In this document: positions 6,563 to 12,997 of the stretch, in pieces
How the letters are laid out: the number at the start of each line of letters is the position of its first letter
Numbering within the stretch: position 1 is the first letter of the stretch
DNA from: Microbacteriaceae bacterium
GTDB lineage: Bacteria > Actinomycetota > Actinomycetes > Actinomycetales > Microbacteriaceae
NCBI GenBank assembly: GCA_947455385.1
Contig: CANGNR010000008.1
Coordinates: forward strand, 1 to 23,642
Reading direction: 5' to 3'
DNA: 23,642 nt
The notes under the pieces: generated by a model
The model's database searches: none
What the model was told of the DNA's origin: nothing
Seen by the model: the letters and a program-made list of their open reading frames with translations, nothing else
Program-made: the position numbers and the translations under genes

Positions 6563-8013
6563 CAGGCAAACTCCTCTGCGTGAATTTGGTGGGTCGGGGT
6601 TCCGACCTTGTCCAAAGATTTGACTACTGCGCGGGTCCAGGGGGCCGGGCCGCACACAAAGACATCCGCGTCTTTCACGGATGGGACCATCTGGGTTAGA
6701 CGGTCGTGATCGCTCAGGCCCGACATGTGGGCTGGCAACCAAGAGTTGGGGTTTCCGCGCTTGCCCTCGAGCACGTGCATTCTGAAGCCGCGGTTGCGGG
6801 CAATCTCAGTCAGCTCGCTGAGAAGGGCGGCATCCTCGGTTTCGCGAACGCGATAGATGATGGTCACGTCACCTGGGCGGGCAGCCATCGACTCGGCGAG
6901 CGAGCGGATCGGTGGGGCGCCGATGCCTGCTGCAAGCAGAACAACCTTTTCGCGGGTGCGGCGCTCTTCGGTGAAGACTCCGTATGGGCCCTCGAGCACG
7001 ATGCGAGTGCCCGGCTTGAGGTTCTGCATCATCTCGGTGTCATCACCGCGAGCACCGATGGTGAAGCGCACGAACTCGTTGTTTGGAGCTGCCGAGATTG
7101 AGAAAGGGTGTGGGCGCCACCACTGCTTAGGGGTTAACACGCGCAGCATGTAGAACTGGCCGGCCTGGCCGCCAAGCTTTTCGAGCTTGTTGCCACCGAT
7201 GTAAACCGAGACCGAGTCGCTCGACTCGCGCACAACGTTAGAGACCTTGAAGCTGTGGCGCAGGGCGTTGATTACCGGCACGGCAAAGCGGAACCAGACG
7301 ATGTTGCCCGCGACGAAGAGATAAAGGGTAGCCCAGAAGATGGTCTGCGCTGGCTTGCCGGCGATGTCGGTGCCTGTGGTGAACTGGTGAGGAATCGCGG
7401 CGAGGACCGAGATGTATGAGGTGACGTGAATCAGGTACCAGGCCTCGTAGCTGAGGCGGCGGCGTGCGGCGTTGATCGAGGTCACGGTGACTACGAGCAT
7501 CAGCACGAAGCCAATGGCGGCGGTCCACATGTCTTGCATGGTGGTGATCATCGAGAAGGCTTCGGCAAAGATGTTCTTGCCGTCGAGGAGGGCGAACTGA
7601 ATTACCGAGGTAATGAAGTGCACGGTGACGATGTAGAGAATCGGCTTGCCGAGCTTCTTGTGGGTCAAGGTGGCGCGGTCGTGGCCATAGAGCTTGTCGA
7701 TCCAGGGCACGCGGCCGATTAGGAGCATGTGAATCAGCAGCAGGTCGGTGGCGACGAGTGCGGTGAGGCGGCTGATTGCCGACATCCACGCGGATGCATC
7801 TGTGAGGCTGGCGAGGCCGCCGTCGATGAGAAACATTGCGGTGACGGCGAGCACGGTGCCCCAGGCAAAGATTTCGACCCAGTCTTGCTGGCGCTTGAGA
7901 GCGCGGTACTTGGTTGAACCCAGGCGAACCTTGGCGTTCGGTGCCACAAAGCGCGGAGTCGAGCTCTCGGTCTTGGCGCCTGTGAAGGCTGCGCTGGCTG
8001 CTTGCTGGTTCAT
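6559..8013 (-). CDS. Ferric-reductase-like membrane flavoprotein with FNR (FAD/NAD) module
   Basis: The 484-residue protein has about six membrane segments between residues 45 and 250, then a cytosolic ferredoxin-NADP reductase module. His118 and His132 (THKKLG..VH) and His196 and His209 (YLIH..IPH) are spaced 14 and 13 residues apart, as expected for two b-hemes in ferric-reductase-like domains. The FAD site is HPFSIS (302-307), GPYGVF (342-347) follows, the nucleotide-binding loop is AAGIGAPP (361-368), CGP is at 454-456, and the C-terminus HAEEFAW resembles other FNR-type reductases. It probably moves electrons from NAD(P)H across the membrane. As first gene of the operon with two FMN-binding proteins and ApbE, it is the likely electron source for them. 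No iron-sulfur motif is seen. No clear ribosome binding site precedes the ATG. Confidence 0.9.
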   Translation of the reverse strand: MNQQAASAAFTGAKTESSTPRFVAPNAKVRLGSTKYRALKRQQDWVEIFAWGTVLAVTAMFLIDGGLASLTDASAWMSAISRLTALVATDLLLIHMLLIGRVPWIDKLYGHDRATLTHKKLGKPILYIVTVHFITSVIQFALLDGKNIFAEAFSMITTMQDMWTAAIGFVLMLVVTVTSINAARRRLSYEAWYLIHVTSYISVLAAIPHQFTTGTDIAGKPAQTIFWATLYLFVAGNIVWFRFAVPVINALRHSFKVSNVVRESSDSVSVYIGGNKLEKLGGQAGQFYMLRVLTPKQWWRPHPFSISAAPNNEFVRFTIGARGDDTEMMQNLKPGTRIVLEGPYGVFTEERRTREKVVLLAAGIGAPPIRSLAESMAARPGDVTIIYRVRETEDAALLSELTEIARNRGFRMHVLEGKRGNPNSWLPAHMSGLSDHDRLTQMVPSVKDADVFVCGPAPWTRAVVKSLDKVGTPTHQIHAEEFAW

Positions 8014-8132
8014 GACACTTACTCTGGTCGACTAACTTGGGAGTTTCCTGTGAACGGTCTGTTTTTTTCGGCAGAGTTGAGAACCCCGGGATGGCCTCGC
8101 GCGCTCAACGGCTTGGGTGGCGCTTCAGGCGC

Positions 8133-8138
8133 ATCCTA
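8133..8138 (-). promoter_or_regulatory. Possible -10 element for the flavin electron-transfer operon
   Basis: TAGGAT on the minus strand, the same hexamer as at pepO, would give a leader of about 110 bases. That leader contains a six-base stem (GTTGAG/CTCAAC, 8076-8109). No FMN riboswitch consensus is visible in it. The assignment is weak because no -35 box is evident. Confidence 0.25.
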
Positions 8139-8150
8139 GTTTTTCAGCGG

Positions 8151-8156
8151 TAATCT
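8151..8156 (+). promoter_or_regulatory. -10 element of the alpha/beta hydrolase gene (leaderless)
   Basis: TAATCT ends six bases before the ATG at 8163. There is no ribosome binding site, so a leaderless transcript is expected. Confidence 0.6.
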
Positions 8157-8162
8157 AGCGGC

Positions 8163-9029
8163 ATGACTGAGTTGCCAATCGAGCGTAAATTCCAGGATGC
8201 CCAGGGCGTGGACATTTTCTTCTATGAGTTTCCGGTGGCGAACCCACGCGGTGTGGTGCAGATTGCGCACGGTCTCGGCGACCACGCTCGCCGCTATGAC
8301 GACGTCGCCGCCGCGCTGAATCGCGCAGGATTTTCGGTTTATGCCGACGACCACCGCGGCCACGGCAAGACCGGCGTCAACCAGGTTGCCACCAAGGCCA
8401 CCAAGACCATGGGCAACCTCGGCCCCGGCGGAATGCCTGCCACCTTCGAGCAGGTGCACGACTTCACCAAGCTGATCAAGGCAGAAAACCCTGGACTTCC
8501 GGTGATTCTGATTGGCCACTCGTGGGGCTCGTTCATCGCGCAGAAGCTGCTCAACAACTATTCGGCCGACTACGCTGCGGCCGTGCTCACCGGCTCGACC
8601 CTGCTCGACCCCCGCTACCTGGGCATGGGCGCATTCAACAAGAAGTGGAAAGACCAGCCAGACGCCACGGGCTTCGAGTGGTTGAGCCGCGACGCCGCGG
8701 TTGCCGACGCATTCTTGGCCGACCCATTCACCTTTTATGCAGATGCGGCCAAGGTTATGGGGCTGGGCAACGCGCTGAAGCTCTTCTTCAAGCCCGCAGC
8801 CTCGGTGCGCAGCGACCTGCCACTGCTGATCATGGCCGGCAGCGATGACCCAATCGGCGGCGAGAAGGGCAACAAAGCGCTCGCCGATGCCTACTTGACT
8901 CGCTCCGGTTTGCAAGACCTCAAGTGCGTCATCTACGAGGGCGCACGCCACGAGGTCTTCAACGAGACCAACAAAGAAGAAGTGGTTTCTGAGCTACTCG
9001 GCTTTATCGAGCGAGTGCTCGGGGCCTAG
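8163..9029 (+). CDS. Alpha/beta hydrolase, monoacylglycerol-lipase-like (Hydrolase_4 / S33)
   Basis: The 288-residue protein has the nucleophile elbow GHSWG (Ser120), an oxyanion-region AHGLGDHARRYD near residue 35, a DHRGHG block near residue 60, the catalytic acid in GSDDPIGG (Asp228 or Asp229) and catalytic His263 in GARHEVFNE. This arrangement is typical of the lysophospholipase / monoglyceride lipase branch, which hydrolyses short glycerides or other esters in the cytoplasm; the substrate is not determined. There is no signal peptide. Its stop codon shares four bases (CTAG) with the stop of the convergent acetyltransferase gene. The leaderless -10 supports the chosen ATG. Confidence 0.9.
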   Translation: MTELPIERKFQDAQGVDIFFYEFPVANPRGVVQIAHGLGDHARRYDDVAAALNRAGFSVYADDHRGHGKTGVNQVATKATKTMGNLGPGGMPATFEQVHDFTKLIKAENPGLPVILIGHSWGSFIAQKLLNNYSADYAAAVLTGSTLLDPRYLGMGAFNKKWKDQPDATGFEWLSRDAAVADAFLADPFTFYADAAKVMGLGNALKLFFKPAASVRSDLPLLIMAGSDDPIGGEKGNKALADAYLTRSGLQDLKCVIYEGARHEVFNETNKEEVVSELLGFIERVLGA

Positions 9030-9358
9030 CCGCGACGCGGGCGAAACTCGCAGGCCGCCCAGATTTCATCCCAGTCACGGGCCAACAGGTCGTGAGTTTC
9101 GGGGTGGCGCTTCATGTACATCACCACGTATGAGCAGACCGGCACGACCTTGTGCTTGCCATCGGCGCGCACCTGCTCGAAAACCTGCTTCATAAGCTCG
9201 CCCGCCAAACCCTGATTCTGCTTGGATGTGTCGACCTCAGTGTGCACGAAGTGCCAACCGTCGGTTTGTTCGCGATAGACGGCCTCGCCCACGGTTTCGC
9301 CGTCGAGCAAAAGGTCGTAGCGCGAAAGTTCTGGTTTGTGAACTACTTCGATGCTCAT
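9026..9358 (-). CDS. Small GNAT-like N-acetyltransferase (NATD1 / YjdJ type)
   Basis: The 110-residue protein fits the short acetyltransferase family with the HTEVDTSKQNQGLAGELMKQ block (39-58; family form HTEV..GrGlg..L), followed by VPVCSYVVMYMKRHPE (72-87). The QNQGLAG segment is the acetyl-CoA pyrophosphate-binding loop. Members are stand-alone enzymes of unknown substrate. The ATG at 9358 lies only 17 bases from the divergent methyltransferase start. A poor -10-like GAGATT ends six bases before the ATG, overlapping the methyltransferase -10 on the other strand. The 3' end overlaps the hydrolase stop. Confidence 0.87.
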   Translation of the reverse strand: MSIEVVHKPELSRYDLLLDGETVGEAVYREQTDGWHFVHTEVDTSKQNQGLAGELMKQVFEQVRADGKHKVVPVCSYVVMYMKRHPETHDLLARDWDEIWAACEFRPRRG

Positions 9359-9363
9359 GCTGT

Positions 9364-9369
9364 TAATCT
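9364..9369 (+). promoter_or_regulatory. -10 element of the DNA methyltransferase gene (leaderless)
   Basis: TAATCT, identical to the hydrolase -10, ends six bases before the GTG at 9376. It lies inside the 17-bp gap between two divergent genes. Confidence 0.6.
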
Positions 9370-9375
9370 CATCTC

Positions 9376-10218
9376 GTGCCGAACAGTGTCTATCAGGGTG
9401 ACAACCTCACCGTATTGCAGTCTATGCCTGACGGTTTGGCGCAACTTATTTATATCGATCCGCCGTTCAACACGGGCCGGCGCCAAGAGCGCGGGCAGAC
9501 CGTTGGCAAGCGCGTCGAGACCGGGGGGCGAGTTGGCTTCAAAGGTCAACGCTACGAATCTGTGCGTTCTAGCGTGCTCTCGTATGACGATGAGTTCGCC
9601 GACTACTGGGCCTTTCTAGAGCCGCGACTCGAGCAGGCCTGGCGACTGTTGGCCGATTCTGGCACCCTCTATTTGCACCTCGACTATCGCGAGGCGCACT
9701 ACGCCAAGGTGCTGCTCGACGCTTTGTTCGGCCGCGACTGCTTCTTAAACGAGATCATCTGGGCATACGACTACGGCGGCAAGAGCAAGAGCCGCTGGCC
9801 GGCCAAGCACGACACGATACTTGTGTACGTCAAAGACCCATCCGCGTATTTTTTCAACTCGGATGAAGTGGACCGCGAGCCTTACATGGCGCCCGGGCTG
9901 GTCACGGCAGAAAAGCTAGAGCGCGGCAAGCTGCCGACCGACGTGTGGTGGCACACCATCGTCTCGCCGACAGGGCGCGAGAAGACCGGCTACCCGACCC
10001 AAAAACCGCTCGGCATTTTGCGGCGCATTATTCAGGCGTCGAGCCGCCGAGGCGACTTGGTTCTGGACTTCTTTGCGGGCTCTGGCACAACGGGCGTCGC
10101 CGCTGCCGAGCTGGGTCGCGAGTTTGCGCTCATCGACCAAAACCCAGAGTCGATCGACGTGATTAGGCGTCGGCTCGACGAGGCTGGCGTGCCCTTCGCG
10201 TTCGCCGATCGCCGCTGA
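9376..10218 (+). CDS. Orphan beta-class DNA methyltransferase (N6-adenine or N4-cytosine)
   Basis: The 280-residue enzyme carries the catalytic motif IV as DPPFN (28-32) near the N-terminus and the AdoMet-binding motif I as DFFAGSGTTG (231-240) near the C-terminus, followed by LIDQNPE (242-248). This order defines the beta class. The central region (about 90-220) holds the probable target recognition part, including WAYDYGGKSKSRWP. It modifies DNA in the cytoplasm; the site cannot be predicted from sequence. No restriction endonuclease or specificity gene is adjacent, so it looks like an orphan methyltransferase with a possible regulatory or protective role. The GTG start is supported by the leaderless -10. 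Its last 56 bases overlap the convergent permease gene. Confidence 0.92.
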   Translation: MPNSVYQGDNLTVLQSMPDGLAQLIYIDPPFNTGRRQERGQTVGKRVETGGRVGFKGQRYESVRSSVLSYDDEFADYWAFLEPRLEQAWRLLADSGTLYLHLDYREAHYAKVLLDALFGRDCFLNEIIWAYDYGGKSKSRWPAKHDTILVYVKDPSAYFFNSDEVDREPYMAPGLVTAEKLERGKLPTDVWWHTIVSPTGREKTGYPTQKPLGILRRIIQASSRRGDLVLDFFAGSGTTGVAAAELGREFALIDQNPESIDVIRRRLDEAGVPFAFADRR

Positions 10219-11791
10219 GCGCATAAACAACGGCGAGGCTTAGCGCGGCCATGATGGTTGCGACGGCCATGGCCATGCCAAAGTTTTGCGGCCCCGGCCT
10301 CGAAATAAGCCGATAAAGAGCTGTCGGCAGCGTGGCCTGGTCGCCGAACGCCAAGAAGCTGGCAGCGCCAAACTCGCCGAGCGAAACCAGGGCGGCAAAG
10401 GCAGCGGCGCTAAGAGCGGTGGCGCGAATCAGTGGCAGTTCGACTAACCAAAAGGTTCGCCCAGTCGAAGCGCCGTCTGTCGCCGCCGCCTCGAGCACCG
10501 CGCGATCGGTCTGTGCAAAACCTGCGTGCATCATGCGCACCACGAGCGGCACAGCAATCACAGCTTGCGCAATCGGCACGGCAACCCAAGAGTCGCGCAG
10601 CGCAAGAGGCGGCTCGGCAAAAGTGACCAGGTAGCCGAAACCGAGCACCACCGTCGAGGTGCCAAGCGGCAGCAGAAACAGCGCATCCAGGATGCCCGCC
10701 AGGCGCCCACCTCGAGAGTGTGCCACCAGCCAGCCGACCAGCGTGCCGACGACCATGGCGAGCACGGTCGAAAGCAATGCGTTTCTAAGGCTGTTGCTAA
10801 TCGAGTCGAGCACCGAGACGTCGAGCAGCTCGCGCGCACCGAACGAACCCAGGTTGGCAAAGTTGGCCAGCCCTAATCCGCCGGCTGGCTTCGTGAGTGA
10901 GCGCGCGAAGATCGACCAGAGCATCCACGCGATCACGGCAACTATTGGGGCAAGGCCCAGAAGCACAGCGGGGGTATCCCGGCGGTCGACCCTGCGCGCG
11001 CGTTGCTCGCCCGAAGCGTCCTCGCGCTCGTTCCTTCTGCCCAAGCCACCCGAAAGGCTAAACGCCACAACCGTGAGCACTGTCTGCACTAGCGCGAGAA
11101 CGCCGGCGCTGTGCAGGTCGAGGTAGTCGGTGGCGGCCATCGAAAGCTGAGTCTCGATGCTGCGAATCGAACCGCCGCCCAAAACCAGGATGACCGAGAA
11201 GCTGCTCACGCAATAGAGAAAGCTGAGTGCCGCAGCCGCGGCCACGGCCGTGCGCACCTGCGGCAAAATCACCACGAAAAAGGTTCTAAGTCGTCCCGCT
11301 CCGGCGAGCTCGGTTGCTTCTTCCTGCTCAAGGTCGATTCGTGCCCAGGCAGATCCGACTACCCGAACGGTGAGCGACACATTTAGCAAAACGTGAGCAA
11401 CGAGGATGCCCGTCAGCGCCGCCCCGCCGTTTGTCGAAGCCGAGCCGCCGAACAGGGCGCGCACGCCGATTGCCACCACGAGTGTCGGCAGAACAAACGG
11501 CAGCATCGTCAGCGCTCGCCAGAGTCGCTGCCCGGCCAGGCGCCGCCGATAGAGCAGGTAGGCGATTGGCAGCCCGAAGGCTAAGCACAGCATGGTCGAA
11601 ACGACTGCCTGCCCAACGGTGAATCCGATGAGTCCCACCGGGTCGGGGCCGAGCCCGATTCCGGCGGAGTTCGCCGAAATCGAACCATCGACACCCGTTA
11701 GCCCAAGCCCGAGCACCCGCAATACGGGCAGCACAAATAGAAGCCCGATGAATGCCAGCGGGCCTATCCAGAGCAGTCTCTTAGTTGCCAA
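10163..11791 (-). CDS. thiP: Thiamine-type ABC transporter permease, fused double domain (ThiP-like)
   Basis: The 542-residue protein has about twelve membrane segments in two homologous halves, each with an ABC permease EAA loop: EEATELAGAGRLRTFFVVIL in the first and VLEAAATDGASTGRTFWLVE in the second. This fused arrangement is the ThiP / FbpB layout. Thiamine is favoured over iron because the partner lipoprotein follows a TPP riboswitch. The TTG start at 11791 overlaps the end of the binding-protein gene by 11 bases, implying translational coupling. A charged linker (about 250-275, RRNEREDASGEQRARR) joins the halves. No ATP-binding gene follows; instead the 3' end overlaps the convergent methyltransferase gene by 56 bases. 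Confidence 0.88.
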   Translation of the reverse strand: MATKRLLWIGPLAFIGLLFVLPVLRVLGLGLTGVDGSISANSAGIGLGPDPVGLIGFTVGQAVVSTMLCLAFGLPIAYLLYRRRLAGQRLWRALTMLPFVLPTLVVAIGVRALFGGSASTNGGAALTGILVAHVLLNVSLTVRVVGSAWARIDLEQEEATELAGAGRLRTFFVVILPQVRTAVAAAAALSFLYCVSSFSVILVLGGGSIRSIETQLSMAATDYLDLHSAGVLALVQTVLTVVAFSLSGGLGRRNEREDASGEQRARRVDRRDTPAVLLGLAPIVAVIAWMLWSIFARSLTKPAGGLGLANFANLGSFGARELLDVSVLDSISNSLRNALLSTVLAMVVGTLVGWLVAHSRGGRLAGILDALFLLPLGTSTVVLGFGYLVTFAEPPLALRDSWVAVPIAQAVIAVPLVVRMMHAGFAQTDRAVLEAAATDGASTGRTFWLVELPLIRATALSAAAFAALVSLGEFGAASFLAFGDQATLPTALYRLISRPGPQNFGMAMAVATIMAALSLAVVYALSGDRRTRRARQPRRADA

Positions 11792-12800
11792 CTGCCTTGG
11801 TGAAACCGGCCAGAAGGTAGTCGTGCACCTGCGAAAGGTTCATGTCTCTGCCAACGTGGGCCTTGGCCTTGGTGGTGTACTTCCACCAGGCTTCGGGCAG
11901 CGACGCATCCTGGTTCACCGGGTACACATACATCGACTCGGCCACCGTGGACTGAAACTCTTTGCCGAGCAGGTGCTGAACGACCTTGCTAGCTGCCGCT
12001 GGGTTGGTCGCCTTGTGCAGGGCGCCGACGTACTCGTACTGGCCGAAGCACTCGTCGTTCAGCGAAGCAGTCTGCGACTCTCCATTGGCCCGAACCTCGT
12101 CTGCTGGCGACGTCGAATAAGAGATCACGATCGGATACGCGCCCTTGCCAGACGAGCCAGAGAAGTCGGTGTAGTAGGCATCTTCCCAGCCGGCAACGAC
12201 CTTGACGCCGTTGGCCTTCATCGCCGCCCAGAAGTCCTCGTACTGGCCCTTCTTCACTTCGTAGTCGGTGGCTGGCTGACCCGCGTAGGTTAGCGCCGCA
12301 AAGGCGAGTCCGGTCGAAGAGGTCGCTGGGTTCTCAACGACCGTGAGCCCCTTATAGGCGGGCTTGGTGAGGTCGCTCCAGTTCGTTGGCGGGGCAATTC
12401 TTGGGCTGCTCTTGGCGAACCAATCCTTGTCGTAGTTGACGCACACGTCGCCGAAGTCGGCCTCGTGTGCAGAGCCGGCGATGATGCCAGCGGCCTGCGC
12501 CTTGCCCAAGAAGGTGTTGTCGATGCCATAGAACAGGTCGCCGATCGGCTTGTCGGCGGTCAGGATCAGCTTGTTCGTGAGTGCGCCAGCGTCACCGGCG
12601 TGCACGACCTTCACCTTGATTCCGCTTGCCTTTTCGAAGGCGGACTTGTCTGCCTTTGGCCACACGAACGAGTCGTGGGTCACGAGCGTGACGCTCTGCG
12701 CGGTGTTGCTGCCAGATCCGCTGCACGCAGCAAGACCAAGCGCCGAGACGCCGATAACTAACATGGATGCCGCCGCGCGGCTAATGAATTTCTTATGCAC
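11781..12800 (-). CDS. thiB: Thiamine-type ABC transporter substrate-binding lipoprotein (ThiB-like)
   Basis: The 339-residue protein has a lipoprotein signal peptide ending in the lipobox LAAC (Cys26). A type II periplasmic-binding fold follows: VTLVTHDSFVW, a KVVHAGDAG stretch, DLFYGIDNTFLGKAQ, and later SYSTSPADEVRANGE, which resemble thiamine/TPP-binding TbpA proteins. It would be anchored to the outer face of the membrane and capture thiamine or its phosphates. I chose the GTG at 12800 because GAGAGGG lies eight bases upstream and the basic signal peptide starts there; a longer in-frame start at 12839 would place the ribosome binding site inside the gene. It heads an operon with the permease and is preceded by a TPP riboswitch, so thiamine pyrophosphate probably controls it. 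Confidence 0.9.
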   Translation of the reverse strand: MHKKFISRAAASMLVIGVSALGLAACSGSGSNTAQSVTLVTHDSFVWPKADKSAFEKASGIKVKVVHAGDAGALTNKLILTADKPIGDLFYGIDNTFLGKAQAAGIIAGSAHEADFGDVCVNYDKDWFAKSSPRIAPPTNWSDLTKPAYKGLTVVENPATSSTGLAFAALTYAGQPATDYEVKKGQYEDFWAAMKANGVKVVAGWEDAYYTDFSGSSGKGAYPIVISYSTSPADEVRANGESQTASLNDECFGQYEYVGALHKATNPAAASKVVQHLLGKEFQSTVAESMYVYPVNQDASLPEAWWKYTTKAKAHVGRDMNLSQVHDYLLAGFTKAVGN

Positions 12801-12803
12801 TTT

Positions 12804-12840
12804 CGTGCCCTCTCTCTGAAACCGTTCATAGATGGGCACG
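12804..12840 (-). promoter_or_regulatory. Hairpin hiding the thiB ribosome binding site (riboswitch expression platform)
   Basis: On the minus strand CGTGCCC (12840-12834) can pair perfectly with GGGCACG (12810-12804), covering part of the GAGAGGG ribosome binding site and leaving a 23-base loop. The neighbouring CTCTGA can also pair with TCAGAG next to the site. The upstream arm (CCCGTG) is alternatively complementary to CACGGG at the 5' edge of the aptamer, so two exclusive structures are possible. This suggests control of translation rather than termination. Confidence 0.6.
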
Positions 12841-12849
12841 GGTCAGAGG

Positions 12850-12939
12850 TCCTCCCAGCACTGGCATTACCCACAGCTGGTTTGACGGTCGAAGACTTAC
12901 AGTCTTCCTCTCAGTCTGGTGCTACCAAACTCCCGTGTG
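12850..12939 (-). promoter_or_regulatory. TPP (THI-box) riboswitch
   Basis: The minus strand shows the conserved TPP aptamer core: ACGGGAG, then CTGAGAGG (12914-12907), a perfect seven-base stem GAAGACT/AGTCTTC (12907-12891), GACCGTC, AACC, and GGGTAATGCCAG (12872-12861) ending in GGGAGG. ACGG pairs with CCGT as helix P2. The conserved P1 closing helix is not obvious, and the likely transcription start lies at the aptamer edge. It directly precedes the thiB-thiP operon. Confidence 0.95.
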
Positions 12940-12944
12940 AGTCA

Positions 12945-12950
12945 ATGATA
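12945..12950 (-). promoter_or_regulatory. Candidate -10 element of the riboswitch-thiBP transcript
   Basis: TATCAT on the minus strand lies six bases before ACACGGGAG, so transcription would start right at the aptamer. The -35 region would fall within the hairpin at 12951-12981; no good -35 box is seen there. Confidence 0.5.
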
Positions 12951-12981
12951 GACCCCCATCCGAAAAACTCGGATGGGGGTC
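12951..12981 (-). terminator. Strong hairpin after the DHA2 transporter gene, probable terminator
   Basis: GACCCCCATCCGA and TCGGATGGGGGTC form a perfect 13-bp stem with a five-base loop, 17 bases after the transporter stop codon. The T-tract expected after the stem is missing (TATCATTG follows), so termination may be imperfect. It abuts the thiB -10 element directly. Confidence 0.65.
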
Positions 12982-12997
12982 AATCGAATCGAATTGC

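Noticed and set aside
6563..6742. Upstream extension of the first FMN-binding gene
   Set aside because: It lies within the FNR reductase coding sequence; the GTG overlapping the reductase stop gives a proper basic n-region and hydrophobic segment.
8014..8162. FMN riboswitch before the flavin electron-transfer operon
   Set aside because: I looked for the conserved RFN-element segments on the minus strand and found none; only a short stem is present.
8136..8951. Minus-strand open frame of 271 codons
   Set aside because: It is antisense to the alpha/beta hydrolase, whose catalytic triad is intact; the antisense translation matches no known fold.
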